Source: Saprospiraceae bacterium | GTDB taxonomy: Bacteria; Bacteroidota; Bacteroidia; Chitinophagales; Saprospiraceae | Length of the DNA stretch: 64,000 bases | Assembly: GCA_016714985.1 (NCBI GenBank) | Contig: JADKBS010000003.1 | Coordinates: 62,001 to 126,000, forward strand | Direction of reading: 5' to 3' | Part shown: piece after piece, positions 17,288 to 25,946 of the stretch | Position numbering within the stretch: the first letter of the stretch is position 1 | Layout of the letters: every line of letters begins with the position of its first letter | The notes under the pieces: generated by a model | The model's database searches: none | Told to the model about the DNA's origin: nothing | The model's input: only the letters and a program-made list of their open reading frames with translations | Position numbers and translations under genes: made by a program

Positions 17288-18580
17288 TCACCAAGGCAAC
17301 TCCATCGGTATCGGCTTCAAAATCAAGCTATCCCGCTCTGGCCCCGTTGACACCATCGAGATGGGCACGTCCAGGTAGTGCTCCAGTGCTTCGAGGTAGG
17401 CTTGGGCTGCCTTCGGCAAATCGTAGAAGGCTTGGGCGGCATCCAACTGCTGCTCCCAGCCTTCAAAGTCCTCGTAAATAGGCTGGATGTCAGCACCGCA
17501 AAGGTCGAATGGCAACTGGTCGGTCATTTGGCCATTGTAACGGTACTTCGTAGCCACCTTTATCTGTTCAAACTTATTCAGCACGTCAATTTTAGTGATG
17601 GCTAATTGCGTGACGCCGTTGAGCATGATGGTGTACTTGAGCTGCGGCAGGTCAATCCACCCGCAGCGCCTTGGCCGCCCGGTGGTGCTGCCGAACTCAG
17701 CGCCTTCGGTGCGCAAGAAGTCGCCCGTCTCGTCCAGCAGCTCGGTAGGGAATGGGCCGCTGCCGACCCTTGTGCAATAAGCTTTTGTGATGCCTATGAC
17801 CTGTCCCACCCGTTGCGGAGCAACACCGAGGCCGCTGCAAACGCCCGCAGTCACGGTGTTTGATGAAGTCACATAAGGGTAGGTACCAAAGTCAATGTCC
17901 AGCATAGAGCCTTGTGCGCCCTCAGCGAGGATGCGCTTGCCCTCCTTTAGTTGTTGGTTGATGAAATACTCGCCGTCCACGAGCGTCAGGGAGCGCAGCG
18001 TGTTCAGTGCGGAGAACCATTTTTGTTCCTCGCCTTCGAGGTCGAACTCCACCTTCGGCAATGCCTGCAACAAGCCTAAGTGCTTGTTCTTCAATGAATT
18101 GTAACGCTCCATAAAATCGGGCAGCAGCGTATCGCCGACCCGCAGGCCATTGCGCCCTGTTTTGTCCATGTAGGTAGGGCCGATGCCTTTTAGCGTGGAA
18201 CCAATTTTCTCCTTGCCCTTGGCGGCTTCGTTGGCAGCGTCGAGCAGGCGGTGGGTGGGCAGGATGAGGTGCGCCTTTTTGGCGACCAAGAGTCGGCTGC
18301 GGTACTCCACCTCGGCGGTGTCGAGGTTGGCCAGTTCCCGTTCCAAGGTAATGGGGTCAATCACCACGCCATTGCCGATGAGGTTGATTAGCTCCTGTCG
18401 GAAGATGCCGCTCGGCACGGTGTGCAGGATGAACTTTTTGCCGTCGAACTTGAGCGTGTGCCCGGCGTTTGGGCCGCCTTGGAAGCGGGCCACCACGTCG
18501 TACTGCGTGGCTAAATAATCAACAATCTTTCCTTTCCCTTCGTCGCCCCACTGGAGGCCGAGTATTACGTCTATTGTCAT
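17288..18580 (-). CDS. purA: Adenylosuccinate synthetase
   Basis: PurA makes adenylosuccinate from IMP, aspartate and GTP, the first committed step to AMP. The 430-residue protein has the GTP-binding loop GLQWGDEGKGK (8-18, catalytic Asp13) and the catalytic His41 in GGPNAGHT. The IMP-site segment GSTLKGIGPTY and the aspartate loop TTGRPRRCGW are also present. Length and motifs are normal. A word-repeat hairpin (18584-18680) lies between it and the upstream Fur-family gene. Confidence 0.98.
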   Translation of the reverse strand: MTIDVILGLQWGDEGKGKIVDYLATQYDVVARFQGGPNAGHTLKFDGKKFILHTVPSGIFRQELINLIGNGVVIDPITLERELANLDTAEVEYRSRLLVAKKAHLILPTHRLLDAANEAAKGKEKIGSTLKGIGPTYMDKTGRNGLRVGDTLLPDFMERYNSLKNKHLGLLQALPKVEFDLEGEEQKWFSALNTLRSLTLVDGEYFINQQLKEGKRILAEGAQGSMLDIDFGTYPYVTSSNTVTAGVCSGLGVAPQRVGQVIGITKAYCTRVGSGPFPTELLDETGDFLRTEGAEFGSTTGRPRRCGWIDLPQLKYTIMLNGVTQLAITKIDVLNKFEQIKVATKYRYNGQMTDQLPFDLCGADIQPIYEDFEGWEQQLDAAQAFYDLPKAAQAYLEALEHYLDVPISMVSTGPERDSLILKPIPMELPW

Positions 18581-18583
18581 TTA

Positions 18584-18680
18584 ATGAAGGATTGAAGGAT
18601 TGAAGGCAGGAAGGATTGAAGGATGAGGGGTGCAGGTAACTACATTCATTCCTTCAATTCTTCAATCCCTTAATCCTTTT
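18584..18680. repeat. Word-repeat hairpin (GAAGGATT/AATCCTTC)
   Basis: Iterated GAAGGATT words on the left and CTTCAATCC-type words on the right can fold on themselves. The last codons and stop of the Fur-family gene (ATGAAAAAGGATTAA on the minus strand) lie inside the right arm. A nearly identical word is used at 56580-56675. Confidence 0.65.
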
Positions 18681-19143
18681 TCATAGTCTTTTCACAGGCC
18701 CCATCGCACTCCCCGTACAGGTTCAGTGAGTGGTAGTTGACCTTGAACTTGAGCAGCTCGCCCATCATGTCCTTGATTTGCTGGATACGGGGGTCACAGA
18801 ATTCGAACACCTTGCCGCAGTTCTCGCAGATGAGGTGGTCGTGCTGTTTGTAGCCGTATGATTTTTCGTAAAGTGCGAGGTTTTTGCCGAACTGGTGCCG
18901 CTTCACGAGGTCGCAGGTCACGAGCAGGTCGAGGGTGTTATAGACTGTGGCACGGCTCACCCGGTAGCTCTGGTTCTTCATGTGGATATAGAGCGCCTCT
19001 GCATCGAAGTGGTCGCTGCGGCGATAAATCTCCTCCAAAATCGCAAAGCGTTCCGGCGTCTTGCGGAAGGCGTTTTGTTCGAGGTGCCCAGCGAACAGGC
19101 GCTTTACCTCCTCTATGATGGCATCTTCATTTCTCGCACCCAT
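18670..19143 (-). CDS. Fur-family metal-responsive regulator
   Basis: This 157-residue transcription factor has a winged helix (RKTPERFAILEEIY ... SRATVYNTLDLLV) and a C-terminal dimerisation/metal domain. Metal ligands visible are HDH (101-103), Cys106 and Cys109 (CENC), and Cys146 and Cys150 (CDGAC). The second Cys pair has three intervening residues rather than two. Whether it senses iron, zinc or peroxide cannot be told; Fur and PerR are both possible. It lies upstream of purA on the same strand. Confidence 0.9.
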   Translation of the reverse strand: MGARNEDAIIEEVKRLFAGHLEQNAFRKTPERFAILEEIYRRSDHFDAEALYIHMKNQSYRVSRATVYNTLDLLVTCDLVKRHQFGKNLALYEKSYGYKQHDHLICENCGKVFEFCDPRIQQIKDMMGELLKFKVNYHSLNLYGECDGACEKTMKKD

Positions 19144-19156
19144 GTTGGGGATTTGA

Positions 19157-19295
19157 CAGATGTTAGAAAATAGACCTTAGACGATAGACCGTGTACTTGA
19201 AAATGCTCAAGCTTACTATTGGGATCTAAGAAAAATAGGATTTCAAAACTCCCAGACGATGTCTAATGTCTTTTGTCTAATATCTAGGATCTCAA
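19157..19295. repeat. Word-repeat hairpin (TAGAC/GTCTA)
   Basis: The left part has TTAGAAAATAGACCTTAGAC and the right part AGACGATGTCTAATGTC plus TTGTCTAATATCTAGG. The arms are loosely complementary around a unique centre. A similar word is used at 53353-53440 upstream of another minus-strand gene. Confidence 0.45.
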
Positions 19296-19486
19296 AAATA
19301 AAGAGCAAAGGTAGTTAAAATGCTATTGGCCGTTGGCATTTGGCGATTGGCTTTTTTATTGGTGAAAAATGCCCAATTTCGCACCTGTGGAAAGAAGTCG
19401 AATTTGGGTTTGACTGGAGGTTGGGCAAACAGTTGGCAATCAAGCTGCTGCCCAATCGTAAATCCAAAATCGTTAAATCGTAAATC

Positions 19487-19618
19487 GTAACTGCTTAGGA
19501 GGGTGTGGGAGGAGAGAGAAAAAATGATCTTTTTTCTCTCTCCTCCCACATTTTAGGGTGTTTTTTGGGGAAAAATTGAAAATTTTTCCCCAAAAAACAC
19601 CCCCTGCTAAGTAGTTAC
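19487..19618. repeat. Structured repeat element, copy B (three-way form)
   Basis: The ends GTAACTGCTTAG (19487-19498) and CTAAGTAGTTAC (19607-19618) pair. They enclose two perfect hairpins, a purine-rich one (about 19503-19552) and an AT-rich one (about 19555-19603, core GAAAAATTGA). The whole can fold as a three-way junction. It ends 13 bp before the rnpA start. The spacer 19296-19486 otherwise holds only short TAAATCG-type words. Confidence 0.7.
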
Positions 19619-19631
19619 TGTAAATCCAAGA

Positions 19632-20084
19632 ATGCCAGATTTCACCTTCAAAAAAGCGGAGCGGCTCAAAAGCCTGAAAGTTATCGGTGGCCTGTTCAAA
19701 GGTGGACAATCGTTCGGCGTCTACCCGTTGCGGCTGTTCTGGTCGGTGCAGCCGATGCCGGAGGGCGGCGCACCCGTGCAGTTTACGGTCAGCGTCCCCA
19801 AAAAGAACTACAAATCGGCTGTGGCACGCAACCGCATCAAGCGGAAAGTGCGGGAGGCTTGGCGGCTGAACAAGCATCGCCTATACCGCAAGCTGGAAAA
19901 CAACCCGCATCAATACGCCTGCATGGTACTCTACACGGGCAAGGAAGACCTGCCTTCGGAGCAGGTTTTCAAGGCCATGCAGACGATGATTCACCTGTTA
20001 TATAAAAAGAACATTGCGACCGCACCCCCGGCCCCTCTCCTACGAGGAGAGGGGGGCAGCCCCGGCATCCACCCCCTCTCCTAG
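19632..20084 (+). CDS. rnpA: Ribonuclease P protein component
   Basis: RnpA binds the RNase P RNA and the tRNA 5' leader during tRNA maturation. The conserved basic helix RNRIKRKVREAWR is at 66-78, after the FTVSVPKKNYKSAVARN strand. The recognisable family sequence ends near residue 128. The last about 20 residues (APPAPLLRGEGGSPGIHPLS) are encoded by an intergenic-type palindromic repeat, so this tail looks acquired. The start lies just after structured element copy B, whose hairpins would be in the leader if transcription begins upstream. Confidence 0.93.
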   Translation: MPDFTFKKAERLKSLKVIGGLFKGGQSFGVYPLRLFWSVQPMPEGGAPVQFTVSVPKKNYKSAVARNRIKRKVREAWRLNKHRLYRKLENNPHQYACMVLYTGKEDLPSEQVFKAMQTMIHLLYKKNIATAPPAPLLRGEGGSPGIHPLS

Positions 20085-20101
20085 TAGGAGAGGGGCCGAG
20101 G
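20025..20101. repeat. Double palindrome overlapping the rnpA 3' end
   Basis: Two near-identical palindromes of the type CCCCTCTCCTA-GGAGAGGGG (about 20033-20056 and 20072-20095) are joined by a CCCCGGCATCC spacer. The first is translated as the C-terminal tail of rnpA, whose stop falls in the second. Confidence 0.75.
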
Positions 20102-20160
20102 GTGAGGCCGCACAACCATTGCGAAGCAACCAGACACTTTCCAGAAATTGATTTTCAACC

Positions 20161-20676
20161 ATGCAAAGAACGATACTGTCATTGGCTTTCACCTTGTTGA
20201 CCTCGTTGGCCTTCGGCCAAAAATACCTTCAACTCGAACGCCTTCACAGCACCAAGACAAAGAAGTACCAGCCCGGCGACGAAATCACCTTCCTCCTCAA
20301 CAACGGCCAGTGGTACACCCGTGTCATTGACGACATCCACTACGAGCGGCAGTTCCTTTACTTCGCCAACGGTGGCCATGTGGATTTGGACAGCATCGTG
20401 GCCTTCCGAAGTTACACGCCTGCCAAGTGGTCGAGGCCATTGGGCAACCAGATGATTAATTTCTCTGCCGTTTGGCTACTCTACACCCTTGTTGACCAGG
20501 CCGTGGCTGGCGACGGCTTCAATACTGGTGTGTTGCTCACCGTGCCCGTCACCAGTTCAGGCTTGGGCCTTGCCTTGAAAAAACTCTTCAAGCACCGCAC
20601 CTACCGCATCCATCGCAACCGGGACGGCGAGGTGACCAAGTGGCGGCTACGGGCGCTGGATTTGACGGTGCAATAG
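20161..20676 (+). CDS. Exported protein of unknown function
   Basis: This 171-residue protein has a clear signal peptide (about 1-18, ending ALAFGQ-like at SLAFGQ). The mature part begins with a beta-rich region (PGDEITFLLNNGQWYTRVI ... RQFLYFANGGHVDLDSIVAF). A hydrophobic helix lies near 100-115, and the C-terminus is basic (HRTYRIHRNRDGEVTKWRLRALDL). I do not recognise the family. The first half resembles small Bacteroidota periplasmic proteins that follow the pattern YQPGDEI. It is probably envelope-located, with no clear partner. Confidence 0.7.
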   Translation: MQRTILSLAFTLLTSLAFGQKYLQLERLHSTKTKKYQPGDEITFLLNNGQWYTRVIDDIHYERQFLYFANGGHVDLDSIVAFRSYTPAKWSRPLGNQMINFSAVWLLYTLVDQAVAGDGFNTGVLLTVPVTSSGLGLALKKLFKHRTYRIHRNRDGEVTKWRLRALDLTVQ

Positions 20677-20760
20677 ATGAAGTAAAAAGTACAAAGGCAA
20701 AACTGGAGCAACACGCCTCGCTTTTTACTTCTAACTTTGTATTTTCTACTTGCCAAACCA

Positions 20761-21408
20761 ATGACCATAGCCAAAATCTTCAATTACCAAGGCCTTACCC
20801 AAGCCGAAATAGAGCGGGCCGATAACCGCCGTGCCTTGCAGCGCACACCCACGGAGCAGCTTCGGTTTTTGACCGATTTGATTGAACTTTCGGCATCGCT
20901 CCGCAATATCCAAGGCATAACCAGTCCTCCCGCCATGACAAATCTCTACCAAGCCGTCCACGATTTTTCCCAAAAACTCAACGAACACGGCGTCCAGTAC
21001 CTGCTCATCGGCGGCTTCGCCGTCAATGCCTACGGCCATGCCTGCAACACGGGCGACCTCGACCTCTGGGTAAATGACACCCCCGACAACCGCCAAGCAC
21101 TCGGCAAAGCCTGCGCCGCCGCCGGCATTGCCGGAGGCGAACTCCTTGCCGACATGGACTGGGCACCCGGCTGGACGGGCTTCCACTTGCCCAACGGCTT
21201 CAAGGTGGAAATCATGGGGCATTTGAAGTCGGTTACAAAAGATGACTTTCCCGCCTGCTTCGCAAAAGCGAAAATAATCAGCTTCGATGGCGTGGAAGTG
21301 CCGCTCATTCAGCTCTCCGATTTATTGAAGGAAAAAGAAGCCACCGCTCGCCCGAAGGACTTAGAGGATGTGGAGCAACTGAGGAAGATTGATGAGGAGC
21401 GGAACTAA
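20761..21408 (+). CDS. MNT-type nucleotidyltransferase with fused N-terminal companion segment
   Basis: From ATG 20761 the product is 215 residues. Residues 59-215 form a minimal nucleotidyltransferase: the motif YLLIGGFAVNAYGH precedes TGDLDLWV, which carries the metal-binding Asp pair. Residues 1-58 (RRALQRTPTEQLRFLTDLIELSASLR) look like the small helical protein that often precedes such enzymes as a separate gene. An in-frame ATG at 20935 could start the enzyme alone. Solo MNT domains occur in toxin-antitoxin-like pairs, but no HEPN partner is seen here. The substrate is unknown. Confidence 0.75.
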   Translation: MTIAKIFNYQGLTQAEIERADNRRALQRTPTEQLRFLTDLIELSASLRNIQGITSPPAMTNLYQAVHDFSQKLNEHGVQYLLIGGFAVNAYGHACNTGDLDLWVNDTPDNRQALGKACAAAGIAGGELLADMDWAPGWTGFHLPNGFKVEIMGHLKSVTKDDFPACFAKAKIISFDGVEVPLIQLSDLLKEKEATARPKDLEDVEQLRKIDEERN

Positions 21409-21483
21409 CCCGCCCATTTTCACCTCGTTTTTCTCGAAAACTTACCTCATTTTTGCCCCCAATTCCGGCTTTGCCATTTCTGC

Positions 21484-21526
21484 TTGACTCCCAATCCGAA
21501 ATCGCAAATCCGCAATCCGCAATCAA
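21484..21526. repeat. Short word-repeat (AATCCGCAATCC)
   Basis: Tandem AATCCGAAATCGCAAATCCG-type words end three bases before the ettA start. The complementary arm is missing, so this is half of the usual hairpin arrangement. Confidence 0.4.
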
Positions 21527-21528
21527 CT

Positions 21529-23205
21529 ATGGCAGACAACAAAATCATCTTTTCCATGTCGGGCGTCTCCAAGACGTTCCCGCCGCAAAAGCAGGTGCTG
21601 AAAAACATCTGGCTTTCCTTTTTCTACGGTGCAAAAATCGGCGTGCTCGGCCTCAACGGCAGTGGTAAGTCCACCCTGCTGAAAATCATCGCCGGCCTCG
21701 ACCAGAACTACCAGGGCAAAATCGAATTCGAAAAGCAGTACAAAATCGGCTACTTGCCGCAGGAACCCGTGCTCGACGAGACGAAGACCGTCCGCCAAAT
21801 CGTGGAAGAAGGCGTGGGCGACCTGATGAAGTACATGCACGAATACAACGAGGTGAACAACAAATTCGCCGAGCCGATGAGCGACGACGAGATGAACAAG
21901 CTCATCGAGCGCCAAGGCGAACTCATGGAAATCCTCGAAAACAACAACGCCTGGGAACTCGACCACAAGCTCGACCGGGCTATGGACGCCCTGCGCTGCC
22001 CACCCGACGATGCCGAGGTGAAAGTCCTCTCCGGTGGCGAGCGCCGCCGGGTCGCACTGGCTCGCCTCCTGCTCTCCGAGCCAGACATCCTGCTGCTGGA
22101 CGAGCCGACCAACCACCTCGACGCCGAGAGCATTGACTGGTTGGAGCAGTTCCTCCAGCAGTTCCCCGGCACGGTCATCGCCGTGACGCACGACCGCTAT
22201 TTCCTCGACAACGTGGCAGGTTGGATACTCGAACTCGACCGTGGCGAAGGCATTCCGTGGGAGGGCAACTACTCCAGCTGGCTGGAGCAAAAAGCCAAGC
22301 GACTGGAACAAGAAGCCAAGGCCGACGACAAGCGCCGCAAGACTTTGGAGCGGGAGCTTGACTGGATTCGCATGAGTCCGAAAGCCCGCCAAGCCAAGGG
22401 CAAGGCCCGTCTGAACGCCTACGACAAAATGGCTGGCGAAGAGACCAAGGAGAAAGAAGCAAAACTGGAACTCACCATCCCGCCCGGCCCTCGCCTTGGC
22501 GAAGTGGTGATTGAAGTGGAGGCTTTGAACAAAGCCTTCAACAATCGGGTGCTGTTCGAGAACTTCAGTTTCAGCGTTCCGAAAAACAGCATCGTGGGCA
22601 TCATCGGGCCGAACGGGGTGGGCAAGACGACGCTTTTCCGCATGATAATGGGCCAAGAGAAGCCCGACAGCGGCTCCATCCGCCTCGGCGACACGGTGCA
22701 GGTGAGCTACGTGGACCAGTCGCACTCGGCCATTGACCCAGAGAAATCGGTCATCGAAATTGTGTCTGGCGGCCTTGACATCATTAAAGTTGGCAACTTC
22801 GAAATGAACGCCCGTGCCTACACCGGCCGCTTCAATTTTACCGGAAGCGACCAGCAAAAAAAGGCCGGGGTGCTATCTGGCGGCGAGAAAAACCGCCTTC
22901 ACCTCGCCCTTACGCTGAAGGACGGCGGCAACGTGCTCCTCCTCGATGAGCCTACCAACGATATTGACATCAACACGCTTCGGGCGCTCGAAGATGCGCT
23001 CGACGACTTCGCTGGCTGTGTCATGGTTATCAGCCACGATAGGTGGTTCATTGACCGCTTGGCTACGCACATCCTCAGCTTCGAGGACGAGGGCGAGGTG
23101 GTGTTCTTCGAGGGCAACTACCAAGATTATGAAGCCGCCAAAAAGGCAAAACTGGGCGACGTGACGCCGCATAGGCCGAGGTTCAAGAATTTGCTGAAGA
23201 GTTGA
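21529..23205 (+). CDS. ettA: ABC-F translational throttle ATPase
   Basis: EttA binds the ribosomal E site and gates entry into elongation according to ATP/ADP levels. The 558-residue protein starts at 21529 (MADNKIIFSMSGVSK). It has two ABC domains: Walker A GLNGSGKST and GPNGVGKTT, signatures LSGGERRRVALARLLL and LSGGEKNRLHLAL, and Walker B LLLDEPTNHLD and LLLDEPTND. An EttA-type arm sits in domain 1, and a linker rich in KAKRLEQEAK precedes domain 2. There are no membrane segments. It is intact and ends at a strong terminator. Confidence 0.95.
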   Translation: MADNKIIFSMSGVSKTFPPQKQVLKNIWLSFFYGAKIGVLGLNGSGKSTLLKIIAGLDQNYQGKIEFEKQYKIGYLPQEPVLDETKTVRQIVEEGVGDLMKYMHEYNEVNNKFAEPMSDDEMNKLIERQGELMEILENNNAWELDHKLDRAMDALRCPPDDAEVKVLSGGERRRVALARLLLSEPDILLLDEPTNHLDAESIDWLEQFLQQFPGTVIAVTHDRYFLDNVAGWILELDRGEGIPWEGNYSSWLEQKAKRLEQEAKADDKRRKTLERELDWIRMSPKARQAKGKARLNAYDKMAGEETKEKEAKLELTIPPGPRLGEVVIEVEALNKAFNNRVLFENFSFSVPKNSIVGIIGPNGVGKTTLFRMIMGQEKPDSGSIRLGDTVQVSYVDQSHSAIDPEKSVIEIVSGGLDIIKVGNFEMNARAYTGRFNFTGSDQQKKAGVLSGGEKNRLHLALTLKDGGNVLLLDEPTNDIDINTLRALEDALDDFAGCVMVISHDRWFIDRLATHILSFEDEGEVVFFEGNYQDYEAAKKAKLGDVTPHRPRFKNLLKS

Positions 23206-23224
23206 TATTCAACAACTTGCATGA

Positions 23225-23270
23225 AAAGGGAAAGGGGTTTTCGGCAGCTGTCGAAAACCCCTTTCCCTAA
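23225..23270. terminator. Shared terminator of ettA (+) and acyl-CoA ligase (-)
   Basis: A perfect 17-bp stem (23227-23243 with 23252-23268) with an 8-nt loop sits between two convergent genes. It has an A-run on one side and short T-content on the other. Confidence 0.85.
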
Positions 23271-23272
23271 AA

Positions 23273-24937
23273 TCATCCCTGCTCCTCCCGAAGCTTTCGC
23301 CGCAAAATCTTCCCAACATTCGTCTTGGGAAGCTCCTTTCTGAACTCCACCGACTTCGGCACTTTGTACCCAGTCAGTCCACTGCGGCAATGTTCAATCA
23401 GTTCCTTCTCGGTGAGGGAATCGTCTTTTTTGACCACAAACAGCTTCACCACCTCGCCCGACTTCTCGTCCGGTATGCCGATGGCGGCGCATTCCAGCAC
23501 TTTTGGATGCTCGATGGCCACGTCCTCGATTTCATTCGGATAGACGTTAAAACCAGAAACCAGAATCATGTCCTTCTTCCTATCAACGATTTGGAAATAG
23601 CCGTCGGGGTGCATCAGGCCGATGTCGCCCGTGCAGAGCCAGCCGTCCTTGATGGTCTGGGCAGTGGCATCGGGGCGGTTGTAGTAGCCCTTCATCACCT
23701 GCGGGCCTTTGATTTGTATTTCGCCTGTTTCGCCTTGCGGCAATGGGTTCCCAGCTTCGTCCACGATGCGCATATCGGTGCTGGAGACGGGTAGGCCAAT
23801 GCAGCCCAACTTGCCGGAGCCGTCGAGCGGATTCACGCTGGCCACAGGCGAGGACTCCGTCATGCCGAAGCCTTCCACAAGTGGGGCGCCGGTCACCTTG
23901 CGCCATTTTTCGGCCACCGCCCGCTGCACGGCCATGCCGCCACCGAAGCCGAAGCGGAGGGAGCTGAAGTCCACCGAGGCAAAGTCTGGGTGGTTGAGCA
24001 ATGCATTGAACAAGGTGTTCACCCCAGTCATAATTGTCACCTTGTGGTTCTTGTACTCTTTTATCACGGAGGGCAGGTCACGGGCATTCACCACGAGCAC
24101 GGTGAGTGCCCCCAGGCTGAACAACGCCAAGCAGTTGACCGAAAACGCAAAAATATGGTACAGCGGAAGGGGCGACAGGCCAACGTCCTCCGTCCCAATC
24201 TGCGCCGTGCCTATCCAAGCACGAATCTGCATCATATTGGCCACGAGGTTTCGGTTGGTGAGCATGGCACCCTTGGCCACGCCCGTGGTGCCGCCCGTGT
24301 ATTGCAGCGCAACCACGTCCTCCGCATTTTGTTGAAAAGGCTTTGTCGTGAAGTTTTTCCCTTGCTCGCAGGCGTAGCTGAAGGTGACCGTATTGGGCAG
24401 GTTATAGTTTGGCACCATGCGCTTGATGTACCGCACGGCGAAGTTGACAAGGACGCCTTTAACGCCCAACATTTCACCGATGCTCGTCACGATGATGGTC
24501 TTTATCTGCGTATCGGGCAGCACCTCTTGCAGGTTGCTTGCAAAGTTCTCGCAGATGACGATAGCCTTTGCGCCGGAATCGGTGAATTGGTGGCGCATCT
24601 CCCTCGGCGTGTAGAGCGGGTTGGTGTTCACGATGACCAGTCCGGCCCGCAGGCAACCGAACAGTGCGATGGGGTATTGCAAGAGGTTGGGCATCATCAG
24701 TGCCACTTTGTCGCCTGGCTCCAAGCCCCTTGAGTGCAGGTACGCCCCAAACTGCTTGGAATACTTGTCCACCTGGGCATAGGTCAGCGATTTGCCCATG
24801 CAGTAGAAGGCTTTCTTGTCTGGGAACTTTTTGAAGGTCTCATCCAGTAATGCCACCAGCGATGGGTAGGCGTTTTCGTCTATGTTGGCGGGCACCCCTT
24901 TGGGGTAGTTCTGTAGCCACGGTCTTTGATTTGTCAT
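23273..24937 (-). CDS. Long-chain fatty acid-CoA ligase (FadD-like)
   Basis: Starting at ATG 24937 the enzyme has 554 residues. Adenylate-forming motifs are clear: the P-loop YTGGTTGVAKGAMLTN, the acyl-adenylate site GFGMTESSP, the hinge region WLCTGDIG and the C-terminal Lys segment KTNVGKILRRKL. Full length and an aliphatic pocket match FadD, which activates fatty acids with ATP and CoA. It is a single gene between a shared terminator and an unknown Cys-rich protein. Medium-chain substrates cannot be excluded. Confidence 0.9.
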   Translation of the reverse strand: MTNQRPWLQNYPKGVPANIDENAYPSLVALLDETFKKFPDKKAFYCMGKSLTYAQVDKYSKQFGAYLHSRGLEPGDKVALMMPNLLQYPIALFGCLRAGLVIVNTNPLYTPREMRHQFTDSGAKAIVICENFASNLQEVLPDTQIKTIIVTSIGEMLGVKGVLVNFAVRYIKRMVPNYNLPNTVTFSYACEQGKNFTTKPFQQNAEDVVALQYTGGTTGVAKGAMLTNRNLVANMMQIRAWIGTAQIGTEDVGLSPLPLYHIFAFSVNCLALFSLGALTVLVVNARDLPSVIKEYKNHKVTIMTGVNTLFNALLNHPDFASVDFSSLRFGFGGGMAVQRAVAEKWRKVTGAPLVEGFGMTESSPVASVNPLDGSGKLGCIGLPVSSTDMRIVDEAGNPLPQGETGEIQIKGPQVMKGYYNRPDATAQTIKDGWLCTGDIGLMHPDGYFQIVDRKKDMILVSGFNVYPNEIEDVAIEHPKVLECAAIGIPDEKSGEVVKLFVVKKDDSLTEKELIEHCRSGLTGYKVPKSVEFRKELPKTNVGKILRRKLREEQG

Positions 24938-25075
24938 GCGTTGCGTTATTTTTTTAGTTAGGACTTGGGCGAAAAATACAAAGTTTGGCAGATGTGGCAA
25001 GGAAAAAATAGCAGGGATTGAAATTGAGCAGAGGCTGAAGGAATGAGAATGAACTTTTGTGAAAAGTCACGGGCA

Positions 25076-25834
25076 TTACCATACCACCTCCGGCAAGGTC
25101 TTATCCCAGTCAGGGAATACGCCCACCACCTGCCGCCGTAGCTTTTCCAGCAGGGCCAGCATGTCCAATATTTCGTCCTCTTTTTCAGGAAAAGCCTCCA
25201 AGAACACCTGCCAAGCTGCCATGCTGCGCTCAATGGCGATGACTAGGATGCGGGAAGTACGGTAGGAATCGCTGTTCAGTGGGCCTTCCCAATGCTCGTC
25301 GTTGATTTCATCGTAACCGTTCAGCGCACGACTAATCTTTGCCCCAATGAAAAATAGGTACCAGCCGATTATTTCCCGTTTGTCGGACACGTCCTGCCAG
25401 CGAGCGAGGGTTTCTTCCTCGCCCTTGATGCCCATTTCTACCCAACGGATGGACTCTTGGCCTTTTTCAGGGAAATACTCCTTGCTGTTTTCAAAAAAAG
25501 CTTCGGCCTTGTCGAGGTACTCATCGTGAAATTTCATCCAGGCCCCTTCCAGTTCGACCACTTTTTGGCTGGGTGGTGGCTCCTCCACATTGGGCAGGTT
25601 GTCGAGGTCAATGCCCATTTCTTCGGCGTGTTGCCGGAGCATGTCGAGCGCCTTGGCCATGTTGTTGGACACGTATTCCCAGAATTTGGGGTTGGAGATG
25701 TCCTTCTCTTCTTCCGTCAGACCAGCTTCCAATTCCATCTGGTAGCTGTAGCATCGGTCGGTGTACTTGCAGCGCTCGCACCAGCGGTCGCAGTAGTTGT
25801 AGATGCTGGGGATGTGGTTGTCTTCGGCTGTCAT
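25076..25834 (-). CDS. Unknown protein with an N-terminal CX3CX2C cluster
   Basis: The start is ATG 25834 (MTAEDNHIPSIYNY); a GTG 87 bp upstream would place the terminator hairpin inside the gene. The 252-residue product has a Cys cluster in its first 30 residues (CDRWCERCKYTDRC: C-x3-C-x2-C-x5-C). The rest is an acidic, helix-rich domain with no membrane segment. The cluster could bind Fe-S or zinc. CX3CX2C is also the radical-SAM spacing, but no TIM-barrel pattern follows. I do not recognise the family; it lies between lpdA and the FadD-like gene on the same strand. Confidence 0.75.
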   Translation of the reverse strand: MTAEDNHIPSIYNYCDRWCERCKYTDRCYSYQMELEAGLTEEEKDISNPKFWEYVSNNMAKALDMLRQHAEEMGIDLDNLPNVEEPPPSQKVVELEGAWMKFHDEYLDKAEAFFENSKEYFPEKGQESIRWVEMGIKGEEETLARWQDVSDKREIIGWYLFFIGAKISRALNGYDEINDEHWEGPLNSDSYRTSRILVIAIERSMAAWQVFLEAFPEKEDEILDMLALLEKLRRQVVGVFPDWDKTLPEVVW

Positions 25835-25888
25835 AGTATGAAATATTAAAGCAAAAACTTGGATTGACAAACTTATAAAAATTGCCAC

Positions 25889-25930
25889 AAAAAAAGGTGA
25901 TGCCACCTCTAGCAGCATCACCCTTTTTTA
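25889..25930 (-). terminator. Intrinsic terminator after lpdA
   Basis: An 8-bp GC-containing stem (25896-25903 with 25915-25922) extended by A6/T6 runs lies 17 bp past the lpdA stop. Confidence 0.85.
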
Positions 25931-25946
25931 TCAATCCATATTTTTA

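Noticed and set aside
21523..22857. 444-residue open frame on the minus strand inside ettA
   Set aside because: It is antisense to a fully conserved ABC-F gene; its Val/His-rich composition is the expected shadow of a GC-rich coding strand.
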